Assembly (NCBI GenBank): GCA_023265535.1
Contig: JAHFTI010000258.1
Coordinates: 1 to 6,373 of the forward strand
Source of the DNA: Opitutaceae bacterium
GTDB taxonomy: Bacteria; Verrucomicrobiota; Verrucomicrobiia; Opitutales; Opitutaceae
Reading direction: 5' to 3'
Length of the DNA stretch: 6,373 nt
Position 1 is the first letter of the stretch, and each line of letters starts with the position of its first letter. The position numbers and the translations under genes were made by a program. Positions 1-4,973 of the stretch are shown here, one piece after another. The notes below the pieces were generated by a model. The model was not told where the DNA came from. It did not search any database and saw only the letters and a list, made by a program, of their open reading frames with translations.

Positions 1-1003
1 CGCCTGCATCGACAAGCGCCGAGCCGATGGCCTCGTTGAGGATGGGCGAGAGCGTGCCGGAAAGCACGCGCCCCACCTGCACGCCATTGGCGAGCACCGG
101 TGTATCCGCACGGACGATACGACGATCGCCGGTACGGAAGAAGACGACGCGCTGTGCGGCGCCCTTTTCCTTCTGCGCCAGCAGGGCGGCGCGGCCGTTG
201 AACTCGCCCTTGTCGAAGCGGACGGTCCAGGAAAGGCCGGCGGCGATGGGGGAAATCTCGGCGCTCAGCTCATGCCCATAGAGCGGGTAGCCCGCCTCGA
301 GGCGCAGGCTGTCACGCGAGCCCAGGCCCGCGAGTTCCATGCCGTGGGCCTTGCCCGCCTCCATGAGTGCGGCCGCCAGTGCGTTCGCCTCGGACGCGGC
401 ATGGTAGAGCTCGAAGCCATCCTCGCCGGTATAGCCGGTGCGGCTGATGATGCACTGGATGCCGGCGACAGTGCCCTCGCCGAAATGGTAATAGCGGATC
501 GTCCCGAGCTTCGCGCCCGTGAGCGACTGCACGATCGCGGCCGCCTTCGGGCCCTGGATCGCGAGCAGCGCATAGTCGTCGGAGCGGTTGGTCAGCGTCA
601 GGTTGAAGCCCTTGGCCTGCTCCTGCATCCAGGCGATGTCCTTGTCGATGTTGCCCGCGTTGATGCAGAGGAAATAGTCCTCGTCGGCGCGCTTGTAAAC
701 GAGCAGGTCGTCCACCGTGCCGCCGTCGGTGTAACACATCGGTGAATACAGCACGCGGCCCGGATAGAGCTTGGAGCAGTCGTTGGTGACGAGCTTCTGG
801 AGGAAGGCCAGGGCGTCGGGTCCGCGCAGGTCCACCTCACCCATGTGGCACACGTCGAAGAGGCCCGCGGCGCGGCGCACGACCTTGTGCTCCTCGAGGA
901 TGCTGCGGTACTGCACCGGCATTTCCCAGCCTGCAAAGTCGACAAGGCGGCCGCCGTTGGCCGCATGAAAATCACGTAGGGGTGTGCGCTTCAGGGTGGA
1001 CAT
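1..1003 (-). CDS. gcvT: Aminomethyltransferase, glycine cleavage system T protein (3' end outside window)
   Basis: The T protein moves the methylene group from the aminomethyl-lipoyl H protein to tetrahydrofolate, releasing ammonia and giving 5,10-methylene-THF; it acts in the cytoplasm. Translation from the ATG at 1003 gives 334 codons with no stop before the left edge. The family usually runs about 360-370 residues, so roughly the last 30 are missing. Family motifs appear in order: DFAGWEMPVQY (about 22-32), AGLFDVCHMGEV (about 46-57), GGTVDDLLVYK (about 94-104, with the Asp pair that includes the catalytic Asp), SRTGYTGEDGFELY in the middle, GLGSRDSLRLEAGYPLYG, and SGTLSPILNEAIGSALV near the edge. 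The ATG is chosen because the T-protein N-terminus (MSTLKRTPLRDFH) begins there. No Shine-Dalgarno sequence precedes it; the upstream bases are C-rich (CCCTCCTCCCC). It lies 72 bases after the PurA-like gene on the same strand. gcvH and gcvP would be expected beyond the left edge but cannot be seen. Confidence 0.96.
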   Translation of the reverse strand, partial: MSTLKRTPLRDFHAANGGRLVDFAGWEMPVQYRSILEEHKVVRRAAGLFDVCHMGEVDLRGPDALAFLQKLVTNDCSKLYPGRVLYSPMCYTDGGTVDDLLVYKRADEDYFLCINAGNIDKDIAWMQEQAKGFNLTLTNRSDDYALLAIQGPKAAAIVQSLTGAKLGTIRYYHFGEGTVAGIQCIISRTGYTGEDGFELYHAASEANALAAALMEAGKAHGMELAGLGSRDSLRLEAGYPLYGHELSAEISPIAAGLSWTVRFDKGEFNGRAALLAQKEKGAAQRVVFFRTGDRRIVRADTPVLANGVQVGRVLSGTLSPILNEAIGSALVDAG

Positions 1004-1035
1004 GGGGAGGAGGGCTTTGTTTGGGCCGCTTTCCG

Positions 1036-1054
1036 GCAGGGAGGTCCCCCCTGC
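1036..1054. other. Small inverted repeat between the PurA-like gene and gcvT
   Basis: GCAGGG and CCCTGC pair as a 6-bp stem around a 7-base loop in the 72-base gap. On the minus strand it is followed by CGGAAAGCGG, not a T run, so it does not look like an intrinsic terminator and readthrough into gcvT is likely. It may shape the gcvT leader or be chance in GC-rich DNA. Confidence 0.3.
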
Positions 1055-1075
1055 AGGAACAAAAGGAATGGTTTC

Positions 1076-2608
1076 TCAGAGCTTGATCAATTCCGCCGTG
1101 GAAGGCACGTCCTTGATGAGCTGCGAGGGCAGGGGACCGACCCCCAGGTAGCGGAGATTCGGGAGCTGCGCCGGCAGCTTGTCGCCATAGGCCACCTGGA
1201 TCAGCGAGCGCACCATGGCGGCGACGTAACGCTGGGCGTTCACGGGAAGGTCCTTGAAATGGCGCACCCCCGAAACGTCCTCACTCCAGCCCGGGTGGGC
1301 GGTGTAGACGGGGCGCAGGGTGCGCCGGATGGCCTCGTTGCGCGGCACGTGCGTGTAGCGGCGGCCATTTGAATCCTCGTAGGCGGAACAGATCAGCAGG
1401 TCGCCCTTCCACTCGCCGGCATAGGTGAGCGCATCGAGCTTGTTGATCATGAGATCCTGGTAACCGCCATAGCGGAGGGCATCGCCCTTCTCCACGGCAT
1501 CGTACCAGCCGACCATACGCTGGCGACCGGTGCTGGTGCCGAACTCGATCTTCTTCAGGATGACGGAGAGGGGATGGGCCTCGTCCATCTGCGTGAGGAA
1601 GGTGTGGGTACCGACCTTGGTGTCGTAGGCCTTGGCCACGCCGAAGGTGTGCACGCGTTGCACGGGGACGCCGGCGCTCTCAAAGATCTCGGGCGTGTAG
1701 GTGTGGGAGGCGGTCTGGTTGGGCGAGAAACCATTGCGCTTGTCGAGCCAGTAGGACTGGCCGAACTCGCCGATGATGCTGTGGCCGGCGCCGAGCTCGC
1801 CCAGGATGATTTCGCGGACCTCGGCGATGTTGGCGGCTAGGGAGGAGCCAGCCTTCCAGTAGGTCTCGGTCAGGGCCTCCAGGTTGATCGCGAAGGGGGC
1901 CTCGCCGCGGAAGCGCGTGAAGTCGAAATCTTCCTTCGTGAAAATGCCCTGCTCGATGGCCTCGGAGTTGGCGCGCTGCTCGGCGGCGGTGAGTTTGTCG
2001 AAGAAGGAGTTCCAGGTGGCCTCGCTGACCTGGCAGACGTGGCGGATGATGCTCTGGGCGCGGGCCACGCGCTGGGCGAGCTTGCGCGCGTAGTTTTCGC
2101 GCGTGTCCAGGAAGTCGGCGTAATAGACCTGCCATTGCCCGACCTCATCCTGGTAGGCCGGGGTGATGCCGCGGCCGGTGGAACCGCGCGGTTCCTCCTT
2201 GAGCACGTTCACGCGGTAGTCCTCCCACGCCAGGTCGAGCAGGCGGTGGGTGAGGTCGGAAACGAGGGTGCGCTCGTCGATGCGCAGGCGCGAAAGGATC
2301 GAGAAATTGCGCTTCTCAAGAGGAAGGGTCTCCCACCAGATCTTGCGCGGATCAGCGACGACGCCGGCACCCAGGCAGAGGTACTTCACGCTCGACTCCA
2401 CCACACCGGCGGGCAGCAGGTTCAGCTTGATGCCGCCGGCGGTGTGGCCGGAATTGGCGCCGCCATTGACCTTGAGCACGGTCGAGACAGAGGCGGGAGT
2501 GTGGAGGAGTTCCTCGACAACCTCAGGAATGAGGCGGCCCTTGCCTTCGTCACCGAAGGAAATGCCGACGTCCGCGATAAGCTGGCTTGAGAAGGGGATG
2601 AGAGACAT
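1076..2608 (-). CDS. purA: Divergent, long adenylosuccinate synthetase (PurA family)
   Basis: PurA joins IMP and aspartate using GTP to give adenylosuccinate, the first committed step to AMP. This protein has 510 residues from ATG 2608; typical bacterial PurA has about 430. Visible motifs: GISFGDEGKGRL (15-26; P-loop with Asp20 matching the catalytic Asp), GGANSGHT (49-56; His55 matches the catalytic His), GSTGRGITPAYQDE (142-155), EFGQ (281-284; Gln284) and SPNQTAS (295-301; Thr299), at the same 15-residue spacing as the IMP contacts Gln224 and Thr239 in E. coli. Further on are GTSTGRQRMVGW (357-368; both Arg kept), NKLD (389-392; guanine recognition) and PGWSE (439-443). Extra sequence lies mainly between about 160 and 270. 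By motif spacing, the position of E. coli Arg143, which reaches IMP across the dimer, is Gln158. An in-frame TTG at 2623 would add five residues; ATG is preferred. No SD is present. The asparagine-side details are inferred by hand alignment, but family membership is firm. It could be the organism's only PurA or a paralogue. Confidence 0.9.
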   Translation of the reverse strand: MSLIPFSSQLIADVGISFGDEGKGRLIPEVVEELLHTPASVSTVLKVNGGANSGHTAGGIKLNLLPAGVVESSVKYLCLGAGVVADPRKIWWETLPLEKRNFSILSRLRIDERTLVSDLTHRLLDLAWEDYRVNVLKEEPRGSTGRGITPAYQDEVGQWQVYYADFLDTRENYARKLAQRVARAQSIIRHVCQVSEATWNSFFDKLTAAEQRANSEAIEQGIFTKEDFDFTRFRGEAPFAINLEALTETYWKAGSSLAANIAEVREIILGELGAGHSIIGEFGQSYWLDKRNGFSPNQTASHTYTPEIFESAGVPVQRVHTFGVAKAYDTKVGTHTFLTQMDEAHPLSVILKKIEFGTSTGRQRMVGWYDAVEKGDALRYGGYQDLMINKLDALTYAGEWKGDLLICSAYEDSNGRRYTHVPRNEAIRRTLRPVYTAHPGWSEDVSGVRHFKDLPVNAQRYVAAMVRSLIQVAYGDKLPAQLPNLRYLGVGPLPSQLIKDVPSTAELIKL

Positions 2609-2613
2609 GGTGG

Positions 2614-2627
2614 CGCGTTGCAACGCG
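2614..2627. promoter_or_regulatory. Perfect 14-bp palindrome just upstream of the PurA-like start; possible operator
   Basis: CGCGTTGCAACGCG is exactly self-complementary and ends five bases before the ATG at 2608. Its core GTTGCAA is repeated at 2643-2649, 26 bases away, roughly two and a half helical turns. Position and symmetry fit a dimeric repressor site or a hairpin at the ribosome-binding region. No named regulator can be assigned, and a short GC-rich palindrome could arise by chance. Confidence 0.4.
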
Positions 2628-2685
2628 GGTCTGAAATCCCCTGTTGCAAGGCATCAGGAACAGAAGCGCGGGCCCAAGGGCAAGC

Positions 2686-4665
2686 TTATCTTGAAGCGCC
2701 CGAGCCGAGGTTCTTCGCAAGGAAGGCCTCGATGCGTTCGTGGATGGAAACCTCGACGTCGACGATGCGTTCGCCCATGCCCCAATATTCGTAGATCATG
2801 AGCTCCGCCGGGACGTTGCGCCCCTTGAGTCCTGAGACGAGCGAACGGGCGTCGGAGGTGTAGAGGCTGTTCGTGTTCTTGTTCTGGATCACGAGGGTGG
2901 AGGCCTTGATCTTGTCCAGGTGTCGGATGGGGGAGATGGCGGCGTACTTTTCCTCTGCCTTCGAGGGGTCGCCCATGTAGCGGGCGTTGTAGGCATAGTT
3001 GGGCTGGTGGAACTGGTACCACTTCAATTCCTTCATCTGCTTGCCCATGTCGAAGATGCCGTCGCGCGCCACCAGGCAGCTGAACAGGGTCGGGGCCTCG
3101 ACGGCGCACCCTGCCGCCAGGTAGGCGCCATTGGCTGCACCCATGATGCCGACGCGGGCGGTGTCGATCATGCCCATGCCGATGCCTGCCTTGGTCGCCT
3201 CGATGACGTCGCCCTGCATCTTGAGGAATTCCCAGCGGTCCTCGCGGGGGAACATCCAGTCGAATTTCGGCGCGCCGCGCACGTTGGGCTGAAGCACGGC
3301 ATAGCCGCGGCTGGCGAGAAGCTGCACCTTGGGGTCGAAGCCCCAGTCCTGGTTCTCCCACTCGCCCGAACCCAGAAGGACCACCATCGGGACGGGCTTC
3401 TCCTTGGAGGCACCGGCTGGCAGGGTCAGGTAGGCGTCGAGCTTCTTGCCATCGCGGGTCGTGAACTTGAAGGCCCGGGTGGGCTGCATACGGGAAGCCT
3501 CAAGCCAGGGGCGTGAGGACTTGAACAGGCCCATGGCATTCTTCGTCGTGTCGAGCCAGTGATAAGTCAACGGATGCTGGTCGGACCAGGTCTGCACAAG
3601 GAACAGGGTCTGCGCCTTGTTGCTGTTGATGATCTGGACGAACTGGCGCGGGAAGAGGGCCTCGAGCTGCTTTTGCAGCTTCCTGTAGGAGTCCGTGAAC
3701 CAGAGCGTGCGCGGGTAGGCCCGGGAGTAGATCAGGCCGATGATGTCGTGCGACTGGGGATCATGGTACGCGTAGCCGCTGAAATCGTAGCTGTCATCCT
3801 GCAGCAGCTGGGCCTTGGTCTCGCCGGTGCGTGCATCGACGAGACTCACGGCGTTGGGCTTGGACTGCAGGCGGGCACCGCGCACGAGCAGCTCGTCCTT
3901 TTGGTTGCCGGCCGCGATGACGGCGGTCTGGTCGAGATCAATGACGCTCTTCACCCAGGTTTTCCCGTCGAGCAGGTAGAGGCTCGGGACGCCGTTGACG
4001 AAGCTGGTGCCGAACGCCAGTTCGCCGTCCTTGTCCAGGAAGTAACCGCCACCGAGATCGCCGGGAGGGGGATCGAAGAACTTCATCACGTGCTCATTCG
4101 TGAGGTCCTCATCCTTCTTGTTCGTGACGGCTGCATCGAGGGCGGCGTTGATGCGCTGGGCTCCGGTGTTGCGATACTCATCCCAACCCTTTTGGCGGTT
4201 CCAGATCCAGGGCTGCATGGGCTTGTCGTCGGAGCGGCCCAGGTAGCTGAAATTGACGCCCCGCACCAGGGGGTAGCTGACGCGCAGTTCGCGCGCCTTG
4301 GCGTAGTAGAGATTGCTGCCGCCGGCCCGATAGATGAGGCCGTTCTCATCGAGCCAATGAAATTCCGTGATCTCCATGCCGTCGAAACCGGACAGCATGT
4401 TCAGCGCCTTGGTCTCCATGTCATAGATCATGAGGCGGCGCAGGTCCTTCTCATCCGACACCATGGCGGCGACGAGCTTTCCGGAGTCGTTGAGTCGGGC
4501 CGAGTAGATCAGCGGGGCGCGCACAAAATCGAGCACCGGAATGGTCTGGTCGGCTGGGACGGGCGTGATGCGGCTGAGATCGACCTTCGGGACGGCGTGC
4601 AGGCTCGGCAGGGCGAGACCGGCGGCGACGAGAAGGCCGGCGAGAACGTGGCGGCAGAGGTTCAT
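2686..4665 (-). CDS. Secreted S9 (prolyl-oligopeptidase-fold) protein lacking the catalytic triad
   Basis: Active S9 peptidases are two-domain enzymes: a beta-propeller followed by an alpha/beta-hydrolase domain with Ser, Asp and His. The 659-residue product begins with a signal peptide (MNLCRHVLAGLLVAAGLALP, likely cut after Ala24), so it should act in the periplasm or outside. Residues about 30-390 resemble the propeller and about 395-655 the hydrolase domain, seen in LLASRGYAVLQPNVRGAP (449-466) and RVGIMGAANGAYLAA (504-518). In active relatives this last motif reads GGSYGG; here it is GAANGA, with Ala511 in place of the nucleophile. The usual HGxxDxxVP near the acid is QNKNTNSLY (594-602), without Asp. 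The usual GHG is GMG (629-631), with Met630 for His. The HGGP oxyanion motif is LGSGEW (431-436). The frame is intact, so it looks maintained rather than decaying. The start at 4665 is chosen for the signal peptide; an in-frame ATG at 4812 would add 49 unlikely residues. Role unknown: binding, scaffolding or chaperoning are possibilities. Confidence 0.88.
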   Translation of the reverse strand: MNLCRHVLAGLLVAAGLALPSLHAVPKVDLSRITPVPADQTIPVLDFVRAPLIYSARLNDSGKLVAAMVSDEKDLRRLMIYDMETKALNMLSGFDGMEITEFHWLDENGLIYRAGGSNLYYAKARELRVSYPLVRGVNFSYLGRSDDKPMQPWIWNRQKGWDEYRNTGAQRINAALDAAVTNKKDEDLTNEHVMKFFDPPPGDLGGGYFLDKDGELAFGTSFVNGVPSLYLLDGKTWVKSVIDLDQTAVIAAGNQKDELLVRGARLQSKPNAVSLVDARTGETKAQLLQDDSYDFSGYAYHDPQSHDIIGLIYSRAYPRTLWFTDSYRKLQKQLEALFPRQFVQIINSNKAQTLFLVQTWSDQHPLTYHWLDTTKNAMGLFKSSRPWLEASRMQPTRAFKFTTRDGKKLDAYLTLPAGASKEKPVPMVVLLGSGEWENQDWGFDPKVQLLASRGYAVLQPNVRGAPKFDWMFPREDRWEFLKMQGDVIEATKAGIGMGMIDTARVGIMGAANGAYLAAGCAVEAPTLFSCLVARDGIFDMGKQMKELKWYQFHQPNYAYNARYMGDPSKAEEKYAAISPIRHLDKIKASTLVIQNKNTNSLYTSDARSLVSGLKGRNVPAELMIYEYWGMGERIVDVEVSIHERIEAFLAKNLGSGASR

Positions 4666-4677
4666 TAGGGGAGGGGT
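4666..4677 (-). other. C-rich tract in place of a ribosome-binding site
   Basis: On the minus strand the bases right before the S9-fold start read ACCCCTCCCCTA. No purine-rich SD is present. A closely similar tract, CCCTCCTCCCC, sits right before gcvT (1004-1014). These tracts resemble the anti-SD end of 16S rRNA rather than its complement and could not pair with it. Confidence 0.5.
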
Positions 4678-4708
4678 TCGGAGCAGGGATACAAGGGAAA
4701 CACCTGAG

Positions 4709-4731
4709 GGCCGCCTTGACGCGATGCGGCC
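4709..4731 (-). other. Leader hairpin, S9-fold gene (proximal)
   Basis: GGCCGC and GCGGCC form a perfect 6-bp stem around an 11-base loop, 44 bases upstream of the ATG at 4665. If the proposed promoter is used it would lie in the mRNA leader. It could be chance in GC-rich sequence. Confidence 0.3.
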
Positions 4732-4775
4732 AGGCAGGACAGGCAGGTGAATCCAGGGCGGTTCAGGGGAGAGGA

Positions 4776-4792
4776 AGGCCGGGCAACGGCCT
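4776..4792 (-). other. Leader hairpin, S9-fold gene (distal)
   Basis: AGGCCG and CGGCCT form a 6-bp stem around a 5-base loop. On the minus strand it is followed by a pyrimidine-rich run (TCCTCTCCCC) without a true T tract, so it is not a clear attenuator. Confidence 0.3.
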
Positions 4793-4834
4793 CGGCTCCC
4801 TTGATGAGCCATGTTGGCTGGGGCTTCAACCGGT

Positions 4835-4863
4835 AAAATAGCGTTAAATCAAAACCGCCCCAA
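4835..4863 (-). promoter_or_regulatory. Possible sigma70-type promoter for the S9-fold gene
   Basis: Read on the minus strand, TTGGGG (4863-4858) is followed after exactly 17 bases by TATTTT (4840-4835), inside the most AT-rich patch of the window. Each box keeps three or four of six consensus bases. Transcription would begin near 4828 and give a leader of about 160 nt. Lineage-specific promoter rules are unknown, so this is a candidate only. Confidence 0.35.
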
Positions 4864-4890
4864 GAACTCTATTCATTCATTAGAAAGCCC

Positions 4891-4911
4891 TTCGCGGATG
4901 CGAACCGCGGA
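4891..4911 (-). terminator. Weak candidate terminator hairpin after pgpH
   Basis: TCCGCGG and CCGCGAA pair as a 7-bp stem with one G-T wobble around a 7-base loop, about 63 bases past the pgpH stop. On the minus strand it is followed by GGGCTTTCTA, which has only a short T run. Its place between pgpH and the candidate promoter supports a boundary, but the structure is weak. Confidence 0.3.
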
Positions 4912-4973
4912 GGGTTGTCATTTGGGGTGCCCATCCGGCTCACACCGGAGCCTGGGCGGGCGGCCAGAGTCTG

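Larger units (their letters stand above)
4666..4973. other. Intergenic region between pgpH and the S9-fold gene
   Basis: These 308 bases hold no convincing gene. The part next to pgpH is GC-rich with a weak hairpin, the middle (about 4833-4885) is the most AT-rich stretch in the window, and the part next to the S9-fold gene is GC-rich with two short inverted repeats. No tRNA, riboswitch or mobile-element signature was recognised. Confidence 0.7.

Noticed and set aside
1004..1014. GGGGAGGAGGG on the plus strand as a Shine-Dalgarno site
   Set aside because: No plausible plus-strand gene starts just downstream; the tract is the complement of the C-rich leader of gcvT.
1004..1075. Glycine riboswitch upstream of gcvT
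   Set aside because: The gap is only 72 bases, and no tandem aptamer-like structure is visible.
2039..2590. Plus-strand open frame of 183 codons opposite the PurA-like gene
   Set aside because: It is antisense to a clear PurA-family coding sequence and has no family features.
1076..2608. Phage-type PurZ (diaminopurine genome) synthetase
   Set aside because: PurZ enzymes replace the catalytic Asp of the P-loop; here GDEGKG with Asp20 is intact, and no phage or other Z-genome genes are nearby.
2606..2614. GCCACCATG at the PurA-like start, identical to a eukaryotic Kozak context
   Set aside because: All genes are bacterial families without introns; the match is coincidental in GC-rich DNA.
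3559..4668. Long open frame of 369 codons on the plus strand
   Set aside because: It lies wholly opposite the S9-fold gene, shows no recognisable motif, and is rich in residues expected from the reverse complement of GC-rich codons. It is a shadow frame.
4934..4949. TCCGG/CCGGA inverted repeat just after pgpH as a terminator
   Set aside because: The stem is only 5 bp, and no T run follows on the minus strand.
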